Positions 53,740-62,285 of a stretch of DNA of 64,000 bases are shown here, one piece after another; the first letter of the stretch is position 1; each line of letters starts with the position of its first letter. The notes under the pieces are model-generated. The model did not search any database. It saw nothing but the letters and a program-made list of their open reading frames with translations, and had not been told where the DNA came from. Origin of the DNA: Zooshikella harenae. GTDB taxonomy: Bacteria > Pseudomonadota > Gammaproteobacteria > Pseudomonadales > Zooshikellaceae. The stretch lies in NCBI RefSeq assembly GCF_018837975.1, contig NZ_JAGSOY010000009.1:49891-113890 (forward strand), in the 5' to 3' direction. The position numbers and the translations under genes were made by a program.

Positions 53740-54548
53740 CCATTTTTTTGCGAGAAGAGTTTGAAAAGTGCTGGGCTGGACTGGATCCATTTGAGCAGGT
53801 TAAGCAATTAAAGGGTAAAGTATTTCGTGAGCTGGAAGCACGTCGTACGCTTCAGTTTGAGTGTGCAGGGAAAAGTTATTTTGCAAAAATTCATGGTAGT
53901 GTTGGGTGGAAAGAAATACTTGCAAACCTTCTGCGATTTCGTTTGCCGGTATTGGGTGCAGAGAATGAGTGGTTAGCAATTCAGCGCTTGGAGAAAGCTG
54001 AAGTACCCACAATGACGGTAGCTGCATATGGAAAACGAGGAAAAAATCCTGCACAACAGCAGTCGTTTATTATTACTGATGATTTAACGAATACCATTAG
54101 TTTGGAGGATTATACGCTTGACTGGCTTAAGCATCCTCCATCTTATGCCATAAAATATCAACTGATTAAAAAAGTTGCTGAATACACGAGGAAGATGCAT
54201 CAGAGCGGCGTTAACCATCGTGATTATTATATATGCCATTATTTATTACGCTTACCAGAACCTGGTTCTCAGTTAAGTGCAGAAACTTTAAAGCTCAATT
54301 TGATAGACCTGCATCGAGCACAAGTTCGTTCTAAAACGCCAGCACGCTGGATTAAAAAAGATTTAGCTGCACTCTACTTTTCGGTATTAGATATTGGCTT
54401 AACATACCGAGATGTCTTGCGGTTTATCCGTTATTATACTGGTGTACCACTGAGGCAAGCTTTGAACAATCAACGCTACTGGCAAAGCATTACTCACAAA
54501 GCAAAGAAAATGTACCTTCGAAAACAGCGAAAGGGTGATGCTATTTAG
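53736..54548 (+). CDS. waaP: LPS core heptose(I) kinase WaaP
   Basis: Phosphorylates heptose I of the LPS inner core; essential for outer-membrane integrity in Pseudomonas. 270 residues, from an unusual TTG start at 53736 that overlaps the waaG stop (GGGGTAAG upstream); the frame and N-terminal pattern (F-E-K-C-W ... DPFEQVKQLKGKVFRELEAR) support it. Eukaryotic-kinase-like features: YFAKIHGSVGWKEI (ATP-binding Lys), GVNHRDYYICHYLL (catalytic loop Asp) and LNLIDLHRAQ (metal-binding Asp). Followed by two further kinase genes. Confidence 0.95.
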   Translation: MTIFLREEFEKCWAGLDPFEQVKQLKGKVFRELEARRTLQFECAGKSYFAKIHGSVGWKEILANLLRFRLPVLGAENEWLAIQRLEKAEVPTMTVAAYGKRGKNPAQQQSFIITDDLTNTISLEDYTLDWLKHPPSYAIKYQLIKKVAEYTRKMHQSGVNHRDYYICHYLLRLPEPGSQLSAETLKLNLIDLHRAQVRSKTPARWIKKDLAALYFSVLDIGLTYRDVLRFIRYYTGVPLRQALNNQRYWQSITHKAKKMYLRKQRKGDAI

Positions 54549-54572
54549 TGTATGTACTTGAGGAGCAGTAGT

Positions 54573-55325
54573 TTGATAACAACTGAGTGGACCATAACCC
54601 CTCGTTATCAGCAGGGTTATACTGAGGATGCCTTTTCTAGTTTGGAAAAAGTGTTTTCGTTACCTGGTGAGTTAATTACAACAGACCCTATAAGCGCTGT
54701 ATATAAGGTTAGGGTTGGCGACAAGTACTATTTTGTTAAGCGCTATACGGCTGGAGGCAAAGGTGTTCGGCGTTACCTTGGACCAAGTCGGGTAAAAATG
54801 GAGTGGCAGAACCTTTTATTTTTTCAAAAATTAGGTCTTCCCACGGCGCCTATTGTTGCTTATGGAGAGTCCAGGCTTTTAGGTAAAACACTCCGCGGGG
54901 CACTTATCACGGAAGAGTTGGTTGGGACTGATGATTTAGCCTCATTAGCGCAGGCCAAGGCATCCTGTTTAAAAGATCATGACTGGGTTACAGCGGTTAG
55001 CAATCAGGTGGCTGATGCGACGCAAGTGCTACATCGGGAAAGGTTCGCTCATAACGATTTAAAGTGGCGTAATGTCTTAGTAACGACTGGACCTAATCCA
55101 CAAATTTATTTAATTGATTGTCCTGCCGGCACTCGCTGGTTTGGTCCGATGCTTAGCTATCGTAAAATTAAAGACCTGGCATGCTTGGATAAGGTTGCTA
55201 AGTATCAGTTAACCCCAAAACAACGCCTAGCATTTTATAAGCGCTACCGGCAATGCGGTAAATTGTCTATTGCCGATAAGCATCAAATTCGTAAAATCGT
55301 GCAGTTTTTTGCTGGTCGAGAATAG
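54573..55325 (+). CDS. LPS core kinase, WapP/InaA-like
   Basis: About 250 residues of the same lipopolysaccharide-kinase fold as WaaP and in the place of PA5008 (WapP) of P. aeruginosa. Motifs: YYFVKRYTAGGKGVRRYLGP (ATP Lys), VKMEWQNLLFFQKLGLPTAP, ALITEELVGTDDL, ERFAHNDLKWRNVLV (catalytic Asp) and IYLIDCPAGTRWFG (metal Asp). Start choice: TTG 54573 has AGGAG seven bases ahead, whereas the in-frame ATG at 54552 has none at normal distance. Probable target is a heptose of the inner core. Confidence 0.85.
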   Translation: MITTEWTITPRYQQGYTEDAFSSLEKVFSLPGELITTDPISAVYKVRVGDKYYFVKRYTAGGKGVRRYLGPSRVKMEWQNLLFFQKLGLPTAPIVAYGESRLLGKTLRGALITEELVGTDDLASLAQAKASCLKDHDWVTAVSNQVADATQVLHRERFAHNDLKWRNVLVTTGPNPQIYLIDCPAGTRWFGPMLSYRKIKDLACLDKVAKYQLTPKQRLAFYKRYRQCGKLSIADKHQIRKIVQFFAGRE

Positions 55326-55363
55326 GTGTATTGGTGACGAGTACGACGAGTTTAGGCCCAATG

Positions 55364-56827
55364 CTGTCCATAAATGATTTGGTTGAGGCCAATCGTGATG
55401 TTCTATGCCCTTTTCGCATAAGCTTTCAAAATAAGGAAAGCACAACCTTAGTCCAGCTTAGCTGTGAGCATATTTTTAGGTTACTTCCCAAGAAGCGTTT
55501 GGTTTGTCGCGCCAAAGTGAATGGCAAGCAGGTTCTAGTAAAACTTTTTATGGGGAGTAATGCTGAAAAGTATTTACATCGAGAGTTACGTGGTGTTAAT
55601 GCGCTACAAGAAGCGGGTTTGCAAACTGCAGATGTGATAACCCATGGAGCAGCTGATCAAGGAACAGGACAAGTACTCGTGCTCTCTTACTTGAAAGGTA
55701 CAGAAAGCTTACAAGCACAATGGGACCATGTCAGTGACCAGCAATCGCGCTTAACAATTCTTAGACGAATAATGCCTTTAATTGCAGGTATGCATGATGC
55801 AGGGCTTAAGCAAAACGATATACACCTAAATAATTTTCTTGCAGATGAGCAGGGGCAGCTGTTTATTGTTGATGGTGATGGTGTCGAAATGACACGGCAA
55901 GGCTCGTCTTTATTGGAAAGTGAAGTAATAGATAATCTGGCGTTATTGTTTGCGCAATTACCTCCTGAATATGATGACTTTGTAAGTGAATTAATCACTG
56001 TTTATAATGCGCGCACTACGCGAGCCAAAGTTGAAGTGGAAGCACTTTTATCTAGGGTCAAATTTCGTCGGCATTGGCGCTTGCAACGCTATTTGAAAAA
56101 GATATATCGCGATTGTACGGAGTTTGTTGTTAACCATAAGTGGCAGCGTTATTGTGTAACTCGTCGAGAGCTAGCGACGAAGGAATGGCTTGAGTTTTTA
56201 GCAAATCCTGAAACCTATATAGGTACAGGAAAGAGGCTTAAAAGTGGTAATACAGCAACGGTAGCGTTGGTGGAAGTTGCTGGGCGTCAGGTCGTGGTTA
56301 AACGTTACAATATCAAGAGTTGGCAGCACCGTTTAAGTCGTTGCTGGCGTCCTTCTAGGGCATGGATGTCGTGGCGTAATGGGTATATGTTAACCATGCT
56401 GGGGATATCAACCCCCCTTCCATTAGCTATGATTGAAGAGCGTTTTGGTTGTCTTAGGGGACGAGCCTATTTGATTTTAGATTATGTTGCAGCTCCTGAC
56501 TTAATGCATTGGTCTCAGCAAAAGAATGTTCAGGAACAGCTACCAATCATTAAAAGCCAGCTAAGTAAGCTTTTCTCTATTTGGCTGAACAATAGTATTA
56601 GTCATGGTGATTTGAAAGGCAATAATCTGTTAATCAGTGAAAAAATGGATATACAGGTTATTGACTTAGATGCGATGCAAATGCATTCAAATCAGAAACA
56701 GCATCAGCATTATTTTCAAAAAGACATGCAGCGATTTTTAAAAAACTGGACCGATAGTCCTGGTTTGTGTGATGCCTTTGAACCATTAGTTCAGCATATC
56801 AATGCACAGATAGAGCAGTTAAAATAG
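55364..56827 (+). CDS. Tandem-kinase LPS core protein, WapQ-like
   Basis: 487 residues with two kinase-like halves. First half (about 30-260): RAKVNGKQVLVKLFMGSNAE, AGLKQNDIHLNNFL and LFIVDGDGVEM; second half (about 275-487): VALVEVAGRQVVVKRYNIKS, SISHGDLKGNNLLI and IQVIDLDAMQM. Both keep the Lys, the catalytic-loop Asp and the metal-binding Asp, so both may be active. It corresponds to the WapQ position in P. aeruginosa. Start uncertain: ATG 55364 is used; GTG 55334 (TAGGTG ahead) and TTG 55331 are in frame. A 139-base gap follows. Confidence 0.82.
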   Translation: MSINDLVEANRDVLCPFRISFQNKESTTLVQLSCEHIFRLLPKKRLVCRAKVNGKQVLVKLFMGSNAEKYLHRELRGVNALQEAGLQTADVITHGAADQGTGQVLVLSYLKGTESLQAQWDHVSDQQSRLTILRRIMPLIAGMHDAGLKQNDIHLNNFLADEQGQLFIVDGDGVEMTRQGSSLLESEVIDNLALLFAQLPPEYDDFVSELITVYNARTTRAKVEVEALLSRVKFRRHWRLQRYLKKIYRDCTEFVVNHKWQRYCVTRRELATKEWLEFLANPETYIGTGKRLKSGNTATVALVEVAGRQVVVKRYNIKSWQHRLSRCWRPSRAWMSWRNGYMLTMLGISTPLPLAMIEERFGCLRGRAYLILDYVAAPDLMHWSQQKNVQEQLPIIKSQLSKLFSIWLNNSISHGDLKGNNLLISEKMDIQVIDLDAMQMHSNQKQHQHYFQKDMQRFLKNWTDSPGLCDAFEPLVQHINAQIEQLK

Positions 56828-56966
56828 AAAAAATTAAGTATTAAATAAGTAAGCTTGATTCAAGCCTAATTCGTTGAGTTTACAGTTATAGCGATTTATT
56901 TGCGGGAAAAGTTATAAGTGTAGATATTAAGCGTGAAAGGCTTAAAAAAACAAAGAGGAAAGTCGT

Positions 56967-58730
56967 GTGGCATTAACGGTTTTGGGGTTATCTGGTGCAC
57001 TGGGGCATGATCCTTCAGCAGCTATTTATGTTGATGGTAAGCTGGTTGCTGCTGTAGAAGAGGAGCGTTTTCTGCGCGATAAGCATGCTAAAAATAAAAT
57101 GCCAATAGAATCTACCAAATTTTGTTTGGCTCAAGCTGGTATTACTCCACGAGATATTGATGTGGTTGCTGTACCCTATGCGCCTATTTCATTGGCAACA
57201 CCTGCACGTTGGCATTATGCAAAACGTTACTGGTATGCTCCTGACCGCTCTTTGGATGCACTGTTAAATGGCAATCGCCGCTATCGTCGTTATGTTGGAC
57301 GTATCCGTGAAATGCTGGAGTCATTAGGTTTTGACTGGAATAAAATAGAGTTTGAACCTGTAGAACACCATTTAGCTCATGCCTCAAGTGCCTATCACTT
57401 AAGTGGTTTTAAAGAAAAAACGGCCATTATGGGAATTGATGGTAAAGGTGAATATGCCACAACATTTTTTGGTTATGGAGAAAATGGAAAGATTCATAAA
57501 GTTAAAGAGTTTTATGATCCTGACTCTTTAGGTGGTTTATACGGCGCTATTACCGAATACCTTGGTTTCGATATGCTTGATGGAGAGTATAAGGTGATGG
57601 GGATGGCTCCTTATGGCGATCCAGATAAATATGATTTATCACGATTAATTAAGTTTGATGGTAAAAATTTCGAGGTTAATACTGATTACGCCAATGTCAT
57701 AGGGCTAAGACGTTATAAAGAAAAGGGGCGTGGTTTTTATTTCAGTCCTAAATTGGTTGAATGGCTAGGGCCTCGTCGTAAAGGAGATATGGCTGATGAT
57801 CCCTATATACATTATGCTGCGTCTATGCAAAAGCTTTATGAAGATGTCTCATTAAAGTTAATGGATTATTATTTGGGTGATATTATCAAAGAGACGGGTT
57901 TAATTGCGTTTTCTGGTGGTGGCGCTTTGAATGTAAAATTAAACCAAAAAATTATTGCTCGTCCAGAAGTAAAAGAGCTATTTGTACAACCAGCTTCAGG
58001 TGATGCAGGTACTGCGGTAGGTGCTGCTTCGTATGTTGTAGAGAAACGAGGCATTAAAGTTGAAAAAATGGAGCATGTTTACCTTGGTCCATCATTTAAT
58101 AATGAGCAAGTGATTGAAGCCTGTCAGCAACATGCAGAGAAACCAAAGTTTTTACAAATTGATAATGTGCCACAACGTATTGCTAAAATTTTATCTGAAG
58201 GAAACCCTGTGGCTTGGTTTCAAGGGCGGATGGAGTTTGGACCGCGAGCATTAGGCCACCGCAGTATTTTAGGGTGTCCAAGTTTTAAAGGCATTGCTGA
58301 CCGAATTAATGAACAAATTAAATTTCGTGAACGGTGGCGACCCTTTTGTCCAAGTATGCTGGATAGGGTGGCAAAAGAGATGTTTAAAGTAGATCATCCT
58401 GCGCCTTTCATGACATTTACTTTTGAAGTGAATGAAGAATGGAAGGAAAGAGTACCAGAGGTTGTTCATGAGGATGGAACTTCTCGTGGCCAAGCCGTAA
58501 AACAGGAATTTAATCCTCGTTACTATGCTTTATTGGAAGAAATGGAAAAGTTGACAGGTAATGGAGTCGTTTTGAACACGTCATTAAATCGTCGTGGTGA
58601 GCCTGTAGTGTGTACACCAACAGATGCTTTGAACATGTTTTTTGGCTCAGATCTGCAATACCTTATTATGGAAGATATTTTGGTTGTTAAAGCTGAATTT
58701 CCAGCAGATATCGAAGAGCCCATAAACTAA
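56967..58730 (+). CDS. Carbamoyltransferase (NodU/CmcH family), LPS core O-carbamoylation
   Basis: 587-residue O-carbamoyltransferase using carbamoyl phosphate and ATP; in the P. aeruginosa core cluster the homologue adds the carbamoyl group of heptose II. N-terminal Kae1-like domain: VLGLSGALGHDPSAAIYVDG, EHHLAHASSAYHLSGF (metal-binding His), GIDGKGEYATTFFG, GEYKVMGMAPYGDP, FSGGGALNVKLNQK. C-terminal carbamoylphosphate domain: GRMEFGPRALGHRSILG, RWRPFCPSML, VVLNTSLNRRGEPVVCTP. GTG start at 56967 with AGAGGAAAG ahead. Followed by an intrinsic terminator. Confidence 0.92.
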   Translation: MALTVLGLSGALGHDPSAAIYVDGKLVAAVEEERFLRDKHAKNKMPIESTKFCLAQAGITPRDIDVVAVPYAPISLATPARWHYAKRYWYAPDRSLDALLNGNRRYRRYVGRIREMLESLGFDWNKIEFEPVEHHLAHASSAYHLSGFKEKTAIMGIDGKGEYATTFFGYGENGKIHKVKEFYDPDSLGGLYGAITEYLGFDMLDGEYKVMGMAPYGDPDKYDLSRLIKFDGKNFEVNTDYANVIGLRRYKEKGRGFYFSPKLVEWLGPRRKGDMADDPYIHYAASMQKLYEDVSLKLMDYYLGDIIKETGLIAFSGGGALNVKLNQKIIARPEVKELFVQPASGDAGTAVGAASYVVEKRGIKVEKMEHVYLGPSFNNEQVIEACQQHAEKPKFLQIDNVPQRIAKILSEGNPVAWFQGRMEFGPRALGHRSILGCPSFKGIADRINEQIKFRERWRPFCPSMLDRVAKEMFKVDHPAPFMTFTFEVNEEWKERVPEVVHEDGTSRGQAVKQEFNPRYYALLEEMEKLTGNGVVLNTSLNRRGEPVVCTPTDALNMFFGSDLQYLIMEDILVVKAEFPADIEEPIN

Positions 58731-58742
58731 TAATTAAGTAAG

Positions 58743-58779
58743 ACGACTATTGCTCCTAGTAGGAGCTATAGTCGTTTTT
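58743..58779 (+). terminator. Intrinsic terminator inside the LPS core cluster
   Basis: Outer stem ACGACTAT / ATAGTCGT (58743-58750 / 58768-58775), inner stem GCTCC / GGAGC (58752-58756 / 58762-58766), then five Ts. It should cut or attenuate transcription between the carbamoyltransferase gene and the distal glycosyltransferases. Confidence 0.82.
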
Positions 58780-58794
58780 GAAAAGGTTAAGTCT

Positions 58795-59901
58795 ATGTAT
58801 GTATTGCAGCTTTGTCATGATTACAAGCCTCCTTTTTTAAGTGTGGCTAATCAGTATGCTGCATTATTTGATGATACCCCTTTTAAGGTTGTTACGGTCT
58901 ACTTAAAAGGAGAGCCGAAAGAGGAAGTTATTAAAGCCTCTAACTCATCAGAAGTTATTTTTTTAAATTATTCATCAAAGCAACTACGTGGTTTGAAAAG
59001 ACAGCAAATTGCTGATTTAAAAAAACTACATAAAAAATTTAATTTTAAATTTGTTTTAGCTCACCGATATAAAGCCTTATTTATTGCATCTCATATACCT
59101 AGCGTCCCGTGTGTTGGTATTCATCATGCATTTGGAGACTACCAGCGTTTAACAAGACGTTGGTATGTGAATAAGCATCGTGAGCGTTTATTTTTATTGG
59201 GTGTATCTGATGCAGTACGTGATGATATGCGTGGCTGTTTAACAAAGTGGGATCCATCAAAAATTCAAACACTCTATAATCGAGTCGATTATGAGCAACT
59301 TAAGTTCCAATTGATTGATAAGGAATCTGCTCGCAAAAAGTTAGGTTTGCCTGTGGATAAATTTATTTATGCAAATGTTGGTCGGTTACATCCAGATAAA
59401 GATCAGGCAACGTTGATTAAAGCTTTTGCGCAAGTTATTCAAAAACAGCCGAATTCACTGCTTGCAATAATCGGAAGTGGTCGTCTTCAGAGTGAGCTTG
59501 AAGAACTGACGAAAACACTGGGTATTATGGATAGTGTTTTATTTTTAGGGCAAGTCAAAGAGGCTGCTAGATATTTTAAAGCATTTGATAGCTTCGTGCT
59601 GTCTTCTGATCATGAGCCTTTTGGTATGGTCTTGTTAGAAGCAATGGCAGCAGGGTTACCTATTATTTCGACAGATTGTGGTGGCGCGAAAGAAGTTGTG
59701 TCAGGATGTGGTGCTCTCTTTACACTGGGTGATGACAAGGCGTTGGTAAATAAAATGCTTGAGGTTCATCATTATGACTCTGTAATGATGAACCAGCTGG
59801 TTGATAGTATGGACAGAAAGGTTACTAAAAACTTTTCTTATGCGGCTGTTAAGAACTGTTTTTGGCAGATACCTTTTGTTCAACAGATTAGTGGAGTTTA
59901 A
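58795..59901 (+). CDS. GT4 glycosyltransferase of the LPS core (WapH-like position)
   Basis: 368 residues, start ATG 58795 with AAGG eight bases ahead (15 upstream codons rejected as they lie in the terminator). GT-B fold retaining transferase: MYVLQLCHDYKPPFLSVANQ, FVLAHRYKALFIASHI, GRLHPDKDQATLIKAF, LAIIGSGRLQSELEEL, VLFLGQVKEAARYFKAFD and the EX7E region HEPFGMVLLEAMAAGLPII. By position it resembles PA5004 (WapH), an outer-core glucosyltransferase; the sugar is not shown by sequence. Its stop overlaps the next ATG by one base. Confidence 0.88.
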   Translation: MYVLQLCHDYKPPFLSVANQYAALFDDTPFKVVTVYLKGEPKEEVIKASNSSEVIFLNYSSKQLRGLKRQQIADLKKLHKKFNFKFVLAHRYKALFIASHIPSVPCVGIHHAFGDYQRLTRRWYVNKHRERLFLLGVSDAVRDDMRGCLTKWDPSKIQTLYNRVDYEQLKFQLIDKESARKKLGLPVDKFIYANVGRLHPDKDQATLIKAFAQVIQKQPNSLLAIIGSGRLQSELEELTKTLGIMDSVLFLGQVKEAARYFKAFDSFVLSSDHEPFGMVLLEAMAAGLPIISTDCGGAKEVVSGCGALFTLGDDKALVNKMLEVHHYDSVMMNQLVDSMDRKVTKNFSYAAVKNCFWQIPFVQQISGV

Positions 59902-60806
59902 TGCCAGTGAATTGGTTGATTAAGTGGCACATGAGGCATTGGACAACAATACCTTATTCGACTTATTGCAAGGCATATAACCAGTGGGGGGGGAGTTTTA
60001 TTACTCACCCAGAGGTTATTCAGGGGATTTCAGAGTTACTTGAGATTCCCGTTATGTTCCAAGGACGCTATGAGGATGATAAGTTAGTAGCTGCTGTTCC
60101 TACCTGGGGGAACTATATTGCTGGTAGTAAAACTGCATTAAAAAAACTTGGTAAACGAGGATTAATTGATGTTGGTAATCCTGAAGTGATATTACCAATG
60201 AGCCCTAATATACGGATTGTATTGCCTTACAAATCTGACTTTATTTCAGGTGAACACCAACCTCAGATAATTAATTTAAAGAATAAAGGAAAAGCACTTT
60301 GTTTAGCAAAAGGCTTCCATTCTGATGGTTTCTCGAAGAAATTTAAATATAATCATCGACGAGAAATTAGATTATTTCAAAATGAGGGTGGTGAATTTAA
60401 ACCAATAAATAGTATAGCTGTAGATCAATTATGTGCGATTTATCTTGAGCTTTTTGAAAAACGTTGGGGATTTAGTGCTAAAGGCTCTGCCTTAATGAGC
60501 AAAGTTCTTGATAAATTATATACATTTTTAACTGGAAACATTTTATATATAGCTGATGAACCTATTGCTATTCAGCTAGTGTATCAAGTTGAAACGGTAA
60601 ATCACTTGAGTGTGGAGTACGTAAATGGAGGAGTTAATCCTGCCTATAAGAACCATAGTCCGGGTAGTATTTTAAGTTTTACAAACATACAACAAGCACA
60701 AGAGTTCGCTGACAGTAAAAATAAACCACTACGTTATTCTTTCGGTTTGGCAGATAATGATTATAAACTTCGTTGGTGTAACAAAAGTCCAGTGTTTTTA
60801 ACATAA
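59901..60806 (+). CDS. Mig-14 family protein
   Basis: 301-residue protein of the Mig-14 family (inner-membrane-associated, GNAT-like fold), linked in Salmonella and P. aeruginosa to resistance against antimicrobial peptides. Typical segments: TTIPYSTYCKAYNQWGGSFI, GRYEDDKLVAAVPTWGNYIA, KFKYNHRREIRLFQNEGG, FEKRWGFSAKG and NHLSVEYVNGGVNPAYKNHS. The ATG overlaps the preceding stop (TAATG). Its place between the glycosyltransferase and PIG-L genes matches PA5003. Confidence 0.88.
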   Translation: MPVNWLIKWHMRHWTTIPYSTYCKAYNQWGGSFITHPEVIQGISELLEIPVMFQGRYEDDKLVAAVPTWGNYIAGSKTALKKLGKRGLIDVGNPEVILPMSPNIRIVLPYKSDFISGEHQPQIINLKNKGKALCLAKGFHSDGFSKKFKYNHRREIRLFQNEGGEFKPINSIAVDQLCAIYLELFEKRWGFSAKGSALMSKVLDKLYTFLTGNILYIADEPIAIQLVYQVETVNHLSVEYVNGGVNPAYKNHSPGSILSFTNIQQAQEFADSKNKPLRYSFGLADNDYKLRWCNKSPVFLT

Positions 60807-60814
60807 AATTTATT

Positions 60815-62233
60815 ATGAATACTCAATCTGCTACTTGGCTAAAAAGAAAGAAACAAAAAAATAAAATCAAAGCATGCTTAATTGTAGGATTAGGCATAAT
60901 TGGTATTGTTCTTGGTTTTTATTGGCAGTCATTATTGCTGCTTTTATTATTTTATATTGCTCATGAGCTTCTTTGGTCTGATCATATTTTTTATAACCCT
61001 AAATCTGATTATCTATACAGCTTTCCAAAGGCTATTTGTACAAAAGCGAAGTTGGAAAATGGTAGATTATGCTTAGTTAAGGGCGATGGATTGGCAACGT
61101 GCGACACAGCAGTACTTGCTATATCAATAAAGAGTGATGTCTTTTTAGGCACTATATTTGATCCATATGTTGAAATCAGTGATGGTAAGCACATTGCTAA
61201 GCAGTATTTTGAAAGGGGGTTGAAGGGGAAAAGATATATTAATATCAGTGGTTGGTTGGAAAAACTCATTGATGGAGAAGTAGTTTCTATCAAATTTAAA
61301 TACTGTCAGCCACTGCCCAGCGATATTGTAGTTTATGGATTTTGTCATGAAGACTTCATCAATAAGAAGACTTTAATTATTGCTCCTCATGCTGATGATG
61401 CTGAATTAGCTGCTTTTGGCTTGTATAGTCAGGTAAAGGATGTTGCAGTTGTTACACTCACCGCTGGTGAGGTTGAAGCAGAAAGTTTCTCACATGTATA
61501 TGCTGATGGTAAGAAGGCATCATTATTAAAAGGGCGGCTGAGAGCATTTGACAGTATTGCCGTTCCACAATGGGGGGGCGTTAAACCAGAGAATATCATC
61601 CACCTTGGTTATTTTTGTTTGCGTCTAAAAGAGATGTTTGATGATCTGAGTAAAACGACTATTTCATTAACGGCTGGAGTTGACTCAACAAAAGTGTTCC
61701 GAGAGTTTAATTCATTTTCACTTCCTAGTGATAAGAATAACCATGCTTCAGGAGAGAATCTGATTAGAGACCTGAAATTCTTGATTGAAAAGTTTAAGCC
61801 TGAAGTTATTATCATGCCACATAGTCAGCTAGATCCCCATGAAGATCACATATATGCTTCAAAATTTGTTGAGCTAGCGATCAAAGAGTCCTCTTTCAAA
61901 GGGGTTGAATATATGCTCGGTTACGCGAATCATTTTCATTACACAGATATGCATCCCTTTGGTCCGCCACACTCTATAGCTTCATTACCACCAAATATAG
62001 AATCAGTTCAAGCTATTTATGGGCTATTTTCTCTTTCGTTAAGTGAAAATGTGCAAAAGAATAAAGTTTATGCTTTGGAAATGATGCATGACTTAAAAAG
62101 GCCTGTGAAACTTAAAAAAGTTATTAGATCGCTAATCCAGAAAATAATAGGAAGATCATATGGTAGATATGGATATGACGCATACTTCTCGAAAAACATA
62201 AAAAACAATGAATTTTTTTACTTTAAAAAATGA
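60815..62233 (+). CDS. Membrane-anchored PIG-L family deacetylase (DnpA-like)
   Basis: 472 residues. One or two N-terminal membrane helices (about 20-50: ACLIVGLGIIGIVLGFY and SLLLLLLFYIAHELL), an intermediate beta region, then a PIG-L zinc deacetylase domain from residue 188: TLIIAPHADDAELAAFGLY (PHxDD zinc site) and IMPHSQLDPHEDHIYASKF (HPDH-like second zinc His). The P. aeruginosa homologue PA5002 (DnpA) is a de-N-acetylase linked to LPS and antibiotic tolerance. It follows mig-14 by eight bases; no good ribosome site is seen. Confidence 0.88.
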   Translation: MNTQSATWLKRKKQKNKIKACLIVGLGIIGIVLGFYWQSLLLLLLFYIAHELLWSDHIFYNPKSDYLYSFPKAICTKAKLENGRLCLVKGDGLATCDTAVLAISIKSDVFLGTIFDPYVEISDGKHIAKQYFERGLKGKRYINISGWLEKLIDGEVVSIKFKYCQPLPSDIVVYGFCHEDFINKKTLIIAPHADDAELAAFGLYSQVKDVAVVTLTAGEVEAESFSHVYADGKKASLLKGRLRAFDSIAVPQWGGVKPENIIHLGYFCLRLKEMFDDLSKTTISLTAGVDSTKVFREFNSFSLPSDKNNHASGENLIRDLKFLIEKFKPEVIIMPHSQLDPHEDHIYASKFVELAIKESSFKGVEYMLGYANHFHYTDMHPFGPPHSIASLPPNIESVQAIYGLFSLSLSENVQKNKVYALEMMHDLKRPVKLKKVIRSLIQKIIGRSYGRYGYDAYFSKNIKNNEFFYFKK

Positions 62234-62285
62234 TGTTTATATGGCAGTTTTATAGGTTGCTTGGCGACTGTATAAGGTAAGTAAT

